64,000 nt of DNA from Curtobacterium luteum (GCF_014646995.1 NZ_BMOI01000004.1:31797-95796); one strand, 5' to 3'; counted from the stretch's first letter, positions 16,707 through 25,712 are shown. Numbers and translations: made by a program. The notes: a model not told the origin generated them from the letters alone.

Positions 16707-17873
16707 TCAGACGGTCGCCGTGGCGGGCGCGGGCAGCGCTCCCAGGCCGCGGCGGAGGTCCTCCGCGGTCGCGGCGAGCGAGACGCGGATCCAGCCCTCG
16801 CCGGTGCGGCCGAACGCGCTGCCGGGTGCGACCGCGACGTGCTCGCGCTGCAGCAGGGCGAGCGCCCACTCCGCGACGTCGCCGCCCGACGCGTGCGAGA
16901 CGTCGACCCAGAGGTAGAACGCGCCTCGCGGGTCGAGGTAGCGGAAGCCAGCGGCGTCGAGCACCGCCTTCGCGACCTCGAGGTTCGCGCGGTAGTGCTC
17001 GCGCGCGTCCCGGACGGCCGAGTGGTCCCCGACGATCGCCGCGAGGGCCGCGTACTGGTCGGGCTCGGCGACGCAGCTGATCATCGCCTCCTGCGTGGTC
17101 CGCATCGTCGGCCCGAGCCCCTTCGGTGTCACGAGGTAGCCCACCCGGACCCCGGTCATCGCGTAGGTCTTGCTGAGCGAGAAGGCCGAGAACACACGGT
17201 CGTCCTCGTCGAGGGCGGCGATGCTGATGTGCCGGGTCCCGTGGGTGAAGTACTCGTAGACCTCGTCGCTGACGACCCACAGGTCGTGCCGCTTCGCCAG
17301 TGCGAGGAGGTCGCGGAGGGTCTCCTCGCCGAACACCGAACCGAGCGGGTTCGACGGGGAGTTCACGATGATCGCCCGCGTCCGCTCGGTGATGCTCGCC
17401 TCGAGCGCGGCCAGGTCGGGCTCGAACCCGTGCTGCGGCGTCAGCTGGTACGGCACCGGTGTCGCGCCGAGGATGTGCGCGTTCATCGTGAAGGTCGTGT
17501 AGCCGGGGTCGGGCACGAGCACCTCGTCTCCCGGGCTCAGCACGAGCGTCATCGCCTGGAACAGCGCCTGTGTCGCGCCGATCGTCATCCAGACCTGCTC
17601 GAGGTCGACCTCGACCCGGTTCTCGCGCCGGAGCTTGTCGACGATCGCCTGCCGGAGCGGCGTGATCCCACCGTTCGGCGTGTAGTCCGTCCGGTCCTCC
17701 GACCATGCGCGGCGCGCGGCCTCGCCGATGTGCGGCGCCACCGGCACGTCGGGCTCGCCGATCACGAGCATCGTGACGTCCGTGCCGGTCGCTCGGAGCA
17801 GGGCGGCCTGCTCGAAGACCCTCCGGATGCCGGAAGCGGGGACGGTGTCGATGCGTGGTGCGAGGGACGGCAT
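16707..17873 (-). CDS. PLP-dependent aminotransferase, class I/II
   Basis: A 388-residue fold-type I aminotransferase. The PLP lysine sits in FSLSKTYAMTGVRVGYL; other family marks are NSPSNPLGSVF, DEVYEYF and the C-terminal GEGWIRVSLA arginine. It belongs to the aspartate/alanine aminotransferase-like group; the amino-acid substrate cannot be fixed from sequence. ATG 17873 is preferred because the open frame upstream is spacer sequence that contains the divergent rpsT promoter. It is a single-gene unit as far as I can see. Confidence 0.9.
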   Translation of the reverse strand: MPSLAPRIDTVPASGIRRVFEQAALLRATGTDVTMLVIGEPDVPVAPHIGEAARRAWSEDRTDYTPNGGITPLRQAIVDKLRRENRVEVDLEQVWMTIGATQALFQAMTLVLSPGDEVLVPDPGYTTFTMNAHILGATPVPYQLTPQHGFEPDLAALEASITERTRAIIVNSPSNPLGSVFGEETLRDLLALAKRHDLWVVSDEVYEYFTHGTRHISIAALDEDDRVFSAFSLSKTYAMTGVRVGYLVTPKGLGPTMRTTQEAMISCVAEPDQYAALAAIVGDHSAVRDAREHYRANLEVAKAVLDAAGFRYLDPRGAFYLWVDVSHASGGDVAEWALALLQREHVAVAPGSAFGRTGEGWIRVSLAATAEDLRRGLGALPAPATATV

Positions 17874-18005
17874 GACCGCCACGGTAGCGACCGTGTGTTG
17901 CCGGGCGGTTTCGGCCGGATCCGGTGCGGTGTGGCTCCGGCTGCTCCGGCGTTCTCGATGCCGTGTTGCTCCGGTCCGGGGCTCCGGTCCGCGGCCTGTC
18001 GGGCT

Positions 18006-18034
18006 TTGGTCGGCGGCCCTGCGCCTGGTAGTGT
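18006..18034 (+). promoter_or_regulatory. rpsT promoter
   Basis: TTGGTC (-35, 18006-18011) and TAGTGT (-10, 18029-18034) are separated by 17 bp, a good match to a primary sigma-factor promoter. It is the best such pair between the divergent aminotransferase and rpsT genes. Transcription would start near 18041, leaving a leader of about 100 nt before rpsT. Confidence 0.6.
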
Positions 18035-18062
18035 TGGTGGCTGGCTTCCGCGTTCCCCGCCC

Positions 18063-18119
18063 ACGGGTGGAACGCGATGCGACCAAGGGCCCCTCTACCC
18101 AGCGGTCGCGACCACCCGT
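18063..18119 (+). promoter_or_regulatory. Structured 5' leader of rpsT (candidate S20 autoregulatory RNA)
   Basis: Two nested stems can form just upstream of the ribosome-binding site. The outer pairs ACGGGTGG (18063-18070) with CCACCCGT (18112-18119). The inner pairs GCGACC (18079-18084) with GGTCGC (18104-18109), leaving a 19-nt pyrimidine-rich loop. Ribosomal protein genes are often controlled by such leaders, and S20 autoregulates in enterobacteria. Whether this leader binds S20 is inference. Confidence 0.5.
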
Positions 18120-18142
18120 AGAGACGAACAGGAGCAACACGC

Positions 18143-18403
18143 ATGGCGAACATCAAGTCGCAGATCAAGCGCATCAAGACCAACCTCAAGGCCACCGAGC
18201 GGAACAAGGCGTACCGCTCGGAGCTCAAGACGCACATCCGCCACACGAACGAGGCGATCGCTTCGGGCGACAAGGACAAGGCCGTGGCGGCCCTGGCCCT
18301 CGCGTCGAAGAAGCTCGACAAGGCCGTGAGCAAGGGTGTCATCCACAAGAACCAGGCCGCGAACCGCAAGTCGGCGATCGCGAAGAAGGTCTCGGCTCTC
18401 TGA
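18143..18403 (+). CDS. rpsT: 30S ribosomal protein S20
   Basis: The 86-residue S20, binding the 5' domain and helix 44 of 16S rRNA. It is rich in Lys and Ala, with the family blocks [28 protein letters not shown] and the C-terminal [20 protein letters not shown]. An AGGAG lies 8 nt before the ATG. It is monocistronic: its own promoter and structured leader lie upstream, and a strong hairpin terminator follows 15 bp after the stop. Confidence 0.98.
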   Translation: MANIKSQIKRIKTNLKATERNKAYRSELKTHIRHTNEAIASGDKDKAVAALALASKKLDKAVSKGVIHKNQAANRKSAIAKKVSAL

Positions 18404-18418
18404 GTCCGGCTCCTCGAA

Positions 18419-18445
18419 GGCCCCGTACCGTTCCGGTGCGGGGCC
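18419..18445 (+). terminator. rpsT transcription terminator
   Basis: An 11-bp stem (GGCCCCGTACC pairing with GGTGCGGGGCC, one G-T pair) with a 5-nt loop, followed by TTCGTCGT. It begins 15 bp after the rpsT stop. Confidence 0.85.
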
Positions 18446-18501
18446 TTCGTCGTGTGCGGGGTGGGGGGGTGGGGGTGTGCGGCGGTGCGGACGTGCGGCG
18501 G

Positions 18502-18560
18502 TGCGGTCGTGGGGCGGGTGCGGACGTGGGGCGAGTGCGGTCGTGGGGCGAGTGCGGTCG
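18502..18560. repeat. 17-bp tandem repeat, three copies plus a partial
   Basis: Units of the form TGCGGTCGTGGGGCGAG begin at 18502, 18519 and 18536, with 8 bp of a fourth at 18553. The copies differ at one or two positions. Confidence 0.85.
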
Positions 18561-18583
18561 TCGTCGTCGAACGACCCGGCTGC

Positions 18584-18595
18584 TGTCGTACGACA
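18584..18595. promoter_or_regulatory. Palindrome TGTCGTACGACA, first site
   Basis: A perfect 12-bp palindrome. A 16-bp window around it (18582-18597) matches the reverse complement of 18655-18670 at 15 of 16 positions. Two such sites about 73 bp apart suggest a protein-binding site pair. No regulator is linked to it here. Confidence 0.4.
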
Positions 18596-18657
18596 TCGGC
18601 CACGTCGCCGCTTGTGCACGCGCGAGTGCGGCGACCGCGGAGAACGACGTGATCGAC

Positions 18658-18667
18658 GTCGTACGAC
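18658..18667. promoter_or_regulatory. Palindrome GTCGTACGAC, second site
   Basis: A perfect 10-bp palindrome forming the inverted partner of the site at 18584-18595. Confidence 0.4.
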
Positions 18668-18688
18668 AGCGGCACCGTCGCGCGGCAG

Positions 18689-18777
18689 CGGCAGCGGCAA
18701 GGGCAACGGCAACCGCAACCGCAACGTCGCGCGGCAGCGGCAACGGCAGCGGCAACGGCAACGGCAACGGCAACGGA
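18689..18777. repeat. GGCAAC/GGCAGC hexamer tract
   Basis: A low-complexity run of hexamers of the form GGCARC, interrupted once by CGTCGCGC. The last part holds four near-perfect GGCAAC units in a row. It ends about 30 bp before the 3' end of holA. Confidence 0.8.
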
Positions 18778-18810
18778 AGTCAGCTCCCGACTCCGGGCTT
18801 CCGGAACGCC

Positions 18811-19830
18811 TCAGCGGTCCTCGCCGCGCCGGGCGATGGTCCGCACCATCACTTCGAGCGCGTAGTGCGCGTCACGTGACCCGCCCTTCACCGCGGTGTC
18901 CGCCGCCGCGATGCTGAGGATCGCGTTCGCCAGCCCCGCCTCGCTCCAGCCGGCGACGTCCCGCTGTGCTCGCTGCACCTGCCACGGCGCCATCCCGAGC
19001 GCCGAGGCCGCCTGCCCGCTCGATCCGCGGAAGCCGCTGACCTTCGCCATCGTGCGGATCTTGCTCGCGAACGCCGCCACGATGGGCACCGGGGCCTCCC
19101 CCGTCGCGAGCGCGTGCCGCAACTCGACGATCGCCGGGGCAGAACGCCCGGCGAGTGCGATGTCGGCCACCTTGAAGGCGTTCGTCTCGACCCGGCCGCC
19201 GTAGTACTTGTCGACGACCTTGTCGGTGATCTCGTCGGCCGAGTCGGCGAGCAGCTGCCGACACGCAGCCGCGAGCTCGGCGAGGTCGTCCGCGAACGCC
19301 GCCACGAGCGTCCGCACCGCCGACGGCGCGATCTTCCGCCGGGCAGCCCGGAACTCCGCGTTCACGAAGTCGACGCGGTCCGTGTCGCGCTTGAGCTCGT
19401 CGCACTGCACCTCGACCCCGCCACCGACGCCGCTGCGGATCGTGTCGAGCAGCTTCTTGCCGCGCATCCCGCCCCCGTGACGCAGGACGAGGGTGACGTC
19501 GTCCGCCGGTCCCTCGAGGTAGGCGATCGTCTCCGTGATGAAGGCGTCCGTGCACTTCTCGACGTTCGTGACCCGGACCAGACGGGGCTCACCGAAGAGC
19601 GACGGACTGGCCAGCGTGGCGAGCAGGCCCGGTGCGTACTGGTCGGCTTCGAGGTCGTGGATCTCGAGCGCCGGGTCCTCGCCGACGAGCAGGTCGCGGA
19701 GCGCGCCGACGGCCCGGTCGGCGAGGAAGGCCTCGGGGCCGGTGACGAGCACGACCGGGGCGGGGCGGATCCCCGACCACGGCACCTGGTCGATCTTCGC
19801 GGCGGCGCGCGCGGGCTTCTTGGCGGGCAT
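18811..19830 (-). CDS. holA: DNA polymerase III subunit delta
   Basis: A 339-residue clamp-loader subunit that opens the beta clamp. The N-terminal AAA-like fold lacks a Walker A, as usual (VVLVTGPEAFLADRAV near residue 27). The family pattern EDPALEIHDLEADQ, SLFGEPRLVRVTN and the middle CDELKRDTDRVDFV are present, with a C-terminal helical collar domain. ATG 19830 has GGAAGG 5 nt upstream and is the only sensible start; the open frame continues upstream through comEC. Its position after comEA-comEC is standard in Gram-positive bacteria. Confidence 0.95.
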   Translation of the reverse strand: MPAKKPARAAAKIDQVPWSGIRPAPVVLVTGPEAFLADRAVGALRDLLVGEDPALEIHDLEADQYAPGLLATLASPSLFGEPRLVRVTNVEKCTDAFITETIAYLEGPADDVTLVLRHGGGMRGKKLLDTIRSGVGGGVEVQCDELKRDTDRVDFVNAEFRAARRKIAPSAVRTLVAAFADDLAELAAACRQLLADSADEITDKVVDKYYGGRVETNAFKVADIALAGRSAPAIVELRHALATGEAPVPIVAAFASKIRTMAKVSGFRGSSGQAASALGMAPWQVQRAQRDVAGWSEAGLANAILSIAAADTAVKGGSRDAHYALEVMVRTIARRGEDR

Positions 19831-22255
19831 GCGGTCCTTCCGGTGCGGCGACCGGTCGTGCTCCGGTCGCCACGTCGATCCTACGGCCGACCCCCGACCC
19901 GGCGGAGCCGACGGAACGGGCCGAGGGCTCCGGGTCCGAGCGCTCCGTCCACACCCGAGGGCCGTCGTTCCCCGGTGCGACGACGACGGTCCCGTTGCGG
20001 TCGGTCCGGTACACGGCGCTTCCGGCAGCGGCCAGCATGTCGAGCGCCTGCCGGGTGGGGTGCCCGTAGGTGTTGTCCGCTCCGACGCCGATGAGCGCGA
20101 TCCGGGCACCGAGCGATCGGTACAGCCCGGGGTCCTGGTCCGCCGAGCCGTGGTGCGACACCTTGACCACGTCGACCGGCCGCTCGGCGCCGCCCGCACC
20201 GACGAGCCGCCGCTGTGCCGCTTCGCCGAGGTCCCCGAGGAGCATCGCCGACGGACAGCCGGCGCAGGCGGGATCGGGTTCGACCCGGATGGCGATGCTC
20301 GCGGCGTTCCCGGACGCGGTCGACGACCGGGGTGGCCACAGCGTCACCAGACGGAGGCTGCCGAGCTGCACCGCTGTCCCGGCGGCGGCCCGGCGGACCT
20401 CGACCCCGGCGCCCCGCAGGTCGCGGAGCACCCGCTCGTCCGCAGGTCGGCCGGTGGGGCCGACGAGCGCGGTCGAGACCGAGGCGGCGACCGCCGACGT
20501 CGCGCCGACGTGGTCCCGGTCGTAGTGCGTCAGCACGAGCACCGCGATGTGTCCCACGCCGAGCAGGTCGAGGCACGCGGCGAGGCGCTCGGGGTCGTCC
20601 CCTGTGTCGACGAGCGCTGTCGCGCCACCCGAACGCAGCAGGACCGCATCGCCCTGGCCCACGTCGCAGGCCGCGATCGTCCAGTCCCGTGGCACGCTGC
20701 CACGGACGACGGTCTGCGGCACGGCGACGAGGCCGATGCCGAGCACGACGACCACGCCCGCGGCGAGCAGGAGCCGGAGTCGGACGTGCGCCGCGACGAA
20801 GCACGAGACGACCACACACCCGGAGACCACGACGGCGAGGCCGACGCCCGGCACGCCGGGCGGCCACGGCGCGGATGCACCGGGCAACGCGGCGGCCGTG
20901 CGGGCGACCCACCCGACGGCGCTCGCGGGGACCCAGGCGACGGCGGCCAGCACGGAGGCCGCACCGGGCCACACGGGCGCGAAGAGGCAGGCACCGAGTC
21001 CGACGACGGTGACGATCGGCGCGAGTGGTTCGGTGAGCAGGTTCGCGGGCACGGCGTACGTCGGCAGCGCGGGCGCGAGGAGGATCGTCACCGGCCAGCA
21101 CGCCACCTGCGCGACCACCGGGACGGCCACTGCGGCGGCGACCGGTGTCCACAGTCGCCTCGCGAGCAGGTCGGTCAGCGGCGGCCCGAGCACCACGATC
21201 CCGCTCGTCGCGAGCACGGACAGCGCGAACGCGAAGGACCGTGCGTACCACGGGTCCACCACGAGCATCCCGATGACGGCGAGCGAGATGAGCTGGGCGC
21301 CACGGACGGGCCGCCCGGACAGGTGCACCACCAGCGCCACGACCGCCATCAGGGTCGCCCGGACGATGGACGGGTCCGGACGCACGAGCACCACGAACGC
21401 GAGCAGGAACGCGACGGCCACCCCGGCGCGGAGGACCCGCGGGAGGCCGCAGGCCCGGCCGAGGAGCACCACCAACCCGACGATGACGGCGCAGTTGGCC
21501 CCGGACACCGCGGTCAGGTGCGTGAGGGCTGCCGTCTCCATCGCGCCCTCGGTGTCGGGGTCGAGTCCGTTCCGGTCGCCGATCGCCAGTCCGCGGAGGA
21601 GGGCAGCGCCGGGCTCCGGGAGCTGGGTGGTGACCCGGACGAACGCTCGGCGAGCACCATCGGTGAGGGCGAGGAGCCCCGTCGGCGCGCGGGACTCGAC
21701 CGGGCCGTGCAGGAACACCACCCACGCGGTGGGCGACCCCGCGGCGTCGGGCTCCACCGCCCCGGTGCCGACGAGGGTGGACCCGGCGGCGAACCGTTCG
21801 GCACCCCGTCCCTGGACGTCGGGCACCAGCCGCACCGGCACACGCAGCCCGGCCGAGTCCTCCGTCGCGATCAGGGTCGCCGCGACGGAACGCGCACCGC
21901 GCTCGAGGTCCCGGTCCAGCACGAGCCGGACCGTCCGCTGGCCGGGGTCTCCGGGCAGCTCCGGCGGGTTCCGCCGCTGCTCGCCGACGGCAACGGCGAC
22001 GGCGACGAGCACGACGAGCAGCGCACTCGTCACCACGAGGCCGACAGCGACTGCGATCGCGCCGCCGTGCAGCCGTGGCAGGAGCGTGAGGAGGACGATC
22101 CCGCCCACCACGAGCAGGCCGCCGCCGATCACCACCGCGATCGCGCTGTCCGGGACGCCGACGAGGACGGCACAGGACACCCAGGCGACGGCCGCCGGCG
22201 CCGCGATGCGCAGGTCGGCGAGGCGAGCGTGCACGGCACTGCGCACGGAGCCCAT
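19589..22255 (-). CDS. comEC: ComEC/Rec2 DNA-uptake channel protein, frame running on into holA
   Basis: An 888-residue frame. The N-terminal part has membrane segments and a DUF4131-like region. The Competence domain spans about residues 200-500 (ALTHLTAVSGANCAVIVGL, RATLMAVVALVVHLSGR), and a C-terminal metallo-beta-lactamase domain follows (about 530-780) with DVGQGDAVLLR, VDTGDD, LTHYDRDHVG and VSHHGSADQD. Recognisable ComEC sequence ends near NGTVVVAPGNDGPRVW (about 19930). The frame then runs 242 bp into holA with Arg/Pro-rich sequence and passes a hairpin at 19847-19871. The true stop has probably been lost or hidden by a one-base change; another frame stops at 19881. Confidence 0.85.
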   Translation of the reverse strand: MGSVRSAVHARLADLRIAAPAAVAWVSCAVLVGVPDSAIAVVIGGGLLVVGGIVLLTLLPRLHGGAIAVAVGLVVTSALLVVLVAVAVAVGEQRRNPPELPGDPGQRTVRLVLDRDLERGARSVAATLIATEDSAGLRVPVRLVPDVQGRGAERFAAGSTLVGTGAVEPDAAGSPTAWVVFLHGPVESRAPTGLLALTDGARRAFVRVTTQLPEPGAALLRGLAIGDRNGLDPDTEGAMETAALTHLTAVSGANCAVIVGLVVLLGRACGLPRVLRAGVAVAFLLAFVVLVRPDPSIVRATLMAVVALVVHLSGRPVRGAQLISLAVIGMLVVDPWYARSFAFALSVLATSGIVVLGPPLTDLLARRLWTPVAAAVAVPVVAQVACWPVTILLAPALPTYAVPANLLTEPLAPIVTVVGLGACLFAPVWPGAASVLAAVAWVPASAVGWVARTAAALPGASAPWPPGVPGVGLAVVVSGCVVVSCFVAAHVRLRLLLAAGVVVVLGIGLVAVPQTVVRGSVPRDWTIAACDVGQGDAVLLRSGGATALVDTGDDPERLAACLDLLGVGHIAVLVLTHYDRDHVGATSAVAASVSTALVGPTGRPADERVLRDLRGAGVEVRRAAAGTAVQLGSLRLVTLWPPRSSTASGNAASIAIRVEPDPACAGCPSAMLLGDLGEAAQRRLVGAGGAERPVDVVKVSHHGSADQDPGLYRSLGARIALIGVGADNTYGHPTRQALDMLAAAGSAVYRTDRNGTVVVAPGNDGPRVWTERSDPEPSARSVGSAGSGVGRRIDVATGARPVAAPEGPHARQEARARRREDRPGAVVGDPPRPGRARHRPRGLPRRPGRRRAPRPARRRGPGARDPRPRSRPVRTGPARHAGQSVALR
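19847..19871 (-). terminator. Hairpin between comEC and holA
   Basis: A perfect 9-bp stem (GGCGACCGG pairing with CCGGTCGCC) with a 7-nt loop, 17 bp upstream of the holA start. It has no T-run, so it may be an attenuator or an RNA-processing element. Its position suggests that comEC should end before it. Confidence 0.45.
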
Positions 22256-22259
22256 GCGG

Positions 22260-22952
22260 TCAGACCCGGACGCGCGGCTGCAGGTCGGCGAACTTGGCGT
22301 CCCCGATCCCGCTGACGTCGAGCAGGTCCTCGACGGCGGCGAACCGTCCGTGCTCCTCCCGCCAGGCGAGGATCCGTTCCGCCAGCGCGGGCCCGATCCC
22401 CGGCAACGTCTCGAGCGTCGCGGCGTCGGCGGCGTTCAGGTCGACGACCGTGTCCGACCCGGTCGATCCCGATGCGCTCGGGGCACCCGCACCGCCCGCA
22501 TCGCCGTCCGGCAGGGCGATCGGGACGTCCGTCTCCCCGACGCGCGGCACGTAGACCTGTTCCCCGTCCACCAGCGGGCGAGCCAGGTTCACCCGTGCGA
22601 GATCGGCGTCGCGGGCGGCACCCCCTGCGCGCTCCAGCGCCGTCGTGACCCGGCTGCCGGCCGGCAGCGTGACCACGCCGGGCTTCCCGACCGCGCCCGC
22701 GACGTGCACGACGACGACCGACGGCGTGGCCGTGCTCGTGTCAGGACCGGTACCGGCCGGGGGGCCATCGGCCGTCGGCCCGCCCGCCGTGGAGGCCGGC
22801 TCGGCTGACGGCGCGTCGCTGACGACGACCTCGGCAGCGGATCCACCGCCAGCCGACCGGGTCCCGAGCACGATCACGAGCACGGCGACCACCGCGACGA
22901 CCGCGGCCAAGACGACAGCGGCACGGGGTGTGAGCGAGAAGCGTGAGGACAT
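22260..22952 (-). CDS. comEA: ComEA-type helix-hairpin-helix DNA-binding protein
   Basis: A 230-residue membrane-anchored DNA receptor. One transmembrane segment lies at about residues 10-30. A Ser/Thr/Pro/Gly-rich linker follows (35-75), then an SLBB domain (VVVVHVAGAVGKPGVVTLPAG, about 78-140) and a C-terminal HhH domain (VVDLNAADAATLETLPGIGPALAERILAWR, about 165-230). It should capture double-stranded DNA and hand it to ComEC, whose gene starts 4 bp downstream. Natural transformation is not proven for such actinobacteria by these genes alone. Confidence 0.93.
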   Translation of the reverse strand: MSSRFSLTPRAAVVLAAVVAVVAVLVIVLGTRSAGGGSAAEVVVSDAPSAEPASTAGGPTADGPPAGTGPDTSTATPSVVVVHVAGAVGKPGVVTLPAGSRVTTALERAGGAARDADLARVNLARPLVDGEQVYVPRVGETDVPIALPDGDAGGAGAPSASGSTGSDTVVDLNAADAATLETLPGIGPALAERILAWREEHGRFAAVEDLLDVSGIGDAKFADLQPRVRV

Positions 22953-23056
22953 ACCGGAACGCTAGGGAGCCGAGCCTCGCGACCGGACTCCGCGCGGGTC
23001 AGCCGTGGACGACCCCACCAGCACCGGCACCTGTGCAGGACTCGCCACACGCCGAG

Positions 23057-23160
23057 CGAGCGCACCCGCGCGCCCCACCCCGATCGAGCGCACCCGCGCG
23101 CCCCACCCCGATCGAGCGCGCCCGCGCCCCGATCGAGCGCGCCCGCACCCGCGCCCGCGC
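23057..23160. repeat. 28-bp tandem repeat downstream of leuS
   Basis: Two identical 28-bp units (23057-23084 and 23085-23112), each built around CGAGCGCACCCGCGCGCCCC and CCCCGAT, are followed by two shortened, diverged units up to about 23160. The array abuts the leuS stop codon. It fills most of the 210-bp gap between leuS and comEA; I see no clear promoter or terminator in the rest. Confidence 0.8.
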
Positions 23161-23162
23161 AG

Positions 23163-25712
23163 CTACCCCTTGATCGCGATGTTCACGAGCTTCGGCGCCC
23201 GCACGATCACCTTCACGATCTCGCGCTCACCGATGTACCGCTGCACGTTCGCCGACTCCCGCGCGAGCGCCTCGAGCTCCGAGGGCTCGATCGACTTCGA
23301 CACCTCGAACGAGTCGCGGACCTTGCCGTTGACCTGCACGACCGCCGTCAGCGTGTCCTGCACGAGCAGCGTCGGGTCGGCCTTCCGCCACCCGTACGTG
23401 GCCACCGTCGGCTCGTAGCCCAGCTTCTCCCACATCTCCTCGCCCACGTACGGAGCGAACACGGCGAGGCCGAGCGTGATGGTCTCGACGGCCTCGCGCA
23501 CGGCGGGGTCGCCCGCGCCGGGGCCGCTGTCGATCGCCTTGCGCGTCACGTTCACGAGGTCCATGAGCCGCGCGATCACGACGTTGAACTTGAAGGACTC
23601 CATGAGGCCCGGTGCGTCGGCGAGGAACCGGTGCGTGACCTGGCGGAGTGCCCGGTCGCCGTCGGCCCAGACGACGTCCTTCGGGGACGTGACGTCGAGC
23701 GCGAGCCGGTAGGCGCGGGCCAGGAAGCGCGCGGACGCCGACGGGGAGACGTCCTCCCAGTTGATGTCGTCCTCGGGCGGGCCGGCGAAGCCCATCACCA
23801 GGCGGATCGCGTCGACCCCGTTGGCGTCGAGCTCGTCGCCGAGGGACACGCCGCCCTTCGACTTCGACATCTTCGAGCCACCCGACAGCACCATGCCCTG
23901 GTTGAGCAGCGCCGTGAACGGCTCGGTGAAGTCGAGGTAGCCGAGGTCGAACAGGACCTTCGTCACGAAGCGTGCGTACAGCAGGTGCAGGATCGCGTGC
24001 TCGATGCCGCCGATGTACTGGTCGACCGGCGCCCACTTGCGCGCGATCGCGGGGTCGAACGCCTGCGTGTCGTCGTTCGCGGCCAGGAAGCGCAGGAAGT
24101 ACCACGACGAGTCGACGAACGTGTCCATCGTGTCGGTGTCACGCGTCGCCGGGGTCCCGTCGACGGGGTTCGGGACGTTCACCCAGTCGGTCGCGCCACC
24201 GAGCGGCGAGGTGCCCTTCGGCTTGAGGTCGAGCCCCTCGGTCGACGGCAGCCGGACGGGCAGCTGGTCCATGGGCACCGGGTGCTCGGTGCCGTCCGCG
24301 CCGTGGATGATCGGGATCGGGGTGCCCCAGAACCGCTGGCGGGAGATGAGCCAGTCGCGCAGGCGGTACGTCTTGGCCGCACGGCCGGTCCCGCGCTCCT
24401 CGAGCAGGCGGATCGCCGCGGTGATGGCGTGCTGCTTCGACATGCCGTCGAGCGGCCCGGAGTTGATCATGCGACCGGTGCCGGTCAGGGCCTCGCCCGT
24501 CGACACCGGGTCGAGCGCCGGGAGGTCCTCCAGCGTCGCGCCGTCCGGGATCACCGGGATCGCCCCGGTCACCGGAGCGTTCGTGTCCACGACGACCTTC
24601 ACGGGCAGGTCGAACGCCCGCGCGAAGTCGAGGTCGCGCTGGTCGTGCACGGGCACGGCCATGACGGCACCGTGGCCGTAGTCCGCGAGGACGTAGTCGG
24701 CGGCCCAGATGGGCAGGCGCTCCCCCGTCAGCGGGTGGATCGCGGAGCGTCCGAGCGGCACGCCGGTCTTCGGGCGGTCGGCGTTCTGCCGGTCGATCTC
24801 CGAGGTCTTCTGCGTCGCGACGAGGTACGCATCGAAGTCCGCACGGACGGAGGCGGACGCGGAGGCCACCAGAGACGCGGCCAGGTCCGAGTCGGGCGCC
24901 ACGACCAGGAACGTCACCCCGTGGATCGTGTCCGGGCGCGTGGTGAACACCGTGACGGGCTCGTCCCGCCCCTCGATGACGAAGTCGACGCCGGCGCCGA
25001 CCGACCGACCGATCCAGTTGCGCTGCTGCGCGATGACCTTCGCCGGCCACCGCCCCTCGAGCTGGTTGAGGTCGTCGAGCAGCCGGTCCGCGTACTCCGT
25101 GATCTTGAAGTACCACTGCGTCAGCTTCTTCTTGACGACGACGGCGCCCGAGCGGTCGGAGGTGCCGTCGGGCAGCACCTGCTCGTTCGCGAGCACGGTC
25201 TGGTCCACCGGGTCCCAGTTGACCCAGCTGTCCTTCCGGTACGCCAGGCCCTTCTCGTACATCTTGAGGAACAGCCACTGGTTCCACTTGTAGTACTCGG
25301 GGTCCGAGGTGTGGATCTCGGTCGTCCAGTCGAACGACGGCGCGTAGCGCTTGAAGGACGCCTTCTGCTGCTCGATGTTCGCGTAGGTCCACTCCTTGGG
25401 GTCGACCCCGCGCTTGATCGCCGCGTTCTCCGCCGGCAGGCCGAAGGAGTCCCAGCCGATCGGGTGCAGCACGTTGAAGCCCTGCTGCCGCCAGTAGCGC
25501 GCGACGAAGTCACCGAGCGCCCAGTTCTCCGCGTGCCCCATGTGCAGGTCGCCGGACGGGTACGGGAACATCTCGAGGATGTACTTCCGCGGCCGCGTGT
25601 CGTCGAGGTCCGTGGTGAAGAGCCCGAGCTCTTCCCAGCGGGGCTGCCACTTCTCCTGGAGTCGACGGAAGTCGTAGGCGTTCGGGTCCTCGGCGTACTG
25701 CTCGGTGGTCAC
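23163..25712 (-). CDS. leuS: Leucyl-tRNA synthetase
   Basis: A class Ia synthetase of about 849 residues. The HIGH-type motif is [16 protein letters not shown] near residue 50, the KMSKS motif is present as [10 protein letters not shown], and the editing (CP1) domain between them carries [15 protein letters not shown]. The WYFLRF and [15 protein letters not shown] segments are typical. Length is slightly short of the common ~860. Three start codons are possible (TTG 25721, GTG 25718, GTG 25712); I chose 25712 because a TAATCT -10 box ends 8 bp before it and no ribosome-binding site is visible. Confidence 0.96.
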   Translation of the reverse strand: MTTEQYAEDPNAYDFRRLQEKWQPRWEELGLFTTDLDDTRPRKYILEMFPYPSGDLHMGHAENWALGDFVARYWRQQGFNVLHPIGWDSFGLPAENAAIKRGVDPKEWTYANIEQQKASFKRYAPSFDWTTEIHTSDPEYYKWNQWLFLKMYEKGLAYRKDSWVNWDPVDQTVLANEQVLPDGTSDRSGAVVVKKKLTQWYFKITEYADRLLDDLNQLEGRWPAKVIAQQRNWIGRSVGAGVDFVIEGRDEPVTVFTTRPDTIHGVTFLVVAPDSDLAASLVASASASVRADFDAYLVATQKTSEIDRQNADRPKTGVPLGRSAIHPLTGERLPIWAADYVLADYGHGAVMAVPVHDQRDLDFARAFDLPVKVVVDTNAPVTGAIPVIPDGATLEDLPALDPVSTGEALTGTGRMINSGPLDGMSKQHAITAAIRLLEERGTGRAAKTYRLRDWLISRQRFWGTPIPIIHGADGTEHPVPMDQLPVRLPSTEGLDLKPKGTSPLGGATDWVNVPNPVDGTPATRDTDTMDTFVDSSWYFLRFLAANDDTQAFDPAIARKWAPVDQYIGGIEHAILHLLYARFVTKVLFDLGYLDFTEPFTALLNQGMVLSGGSKMSKSKGGVSLGDELDANGVDAIRLVMGFAGPPEDDINWEDVSPSASARFLARAYRLALDVTSPKDVVWADGDRALRQVTHRFLADAPGLMESFKFNVVIARLMDLVNVTRKAIDSGPGAGDPAVREAVETITLGLAVFAPYVGEEMWEKLGYEPTVATYGWRKADPTLLVQDTLTAVVQVNGKVRDSFEVSKSIEPSELEALARESANVQRYIGEREIVKVIVRAPKLVNIAIKG

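Larger units (their letters stand above)
18446..18810. other. Repeat-rich spacer between rpsT and holA
   Basis: Together with the terminator this makes 407 bp without a gene. It contains, in order: a G-rich stretch; three 17-bp tandem units at 18502-18552 (TGCGGTCGTGGGGCGAG type) plus a partial fourth; two copies of a palindrome centred on GTCGTACGAC; and a (GGCAAC)n-type hexamer tract at about 18689-18777. Every long frame across it is compositionally odd and none has a start with a ribosome-binding site. Confidence 0.7.

Noticed and set aside
14949..18329. A plus-strand frame of more than 1100 codons across lepA and the aminotransferase
   Set aside because: It is the complement of well-supported minus-strand genes, is rich in Arg/Asp/Val/Gly as expected from GC-rich antisense reading, and has no domain. 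The similar long frames at 19535-22315, 53011-55809 and 41225-43984 were rejected for the same reason.
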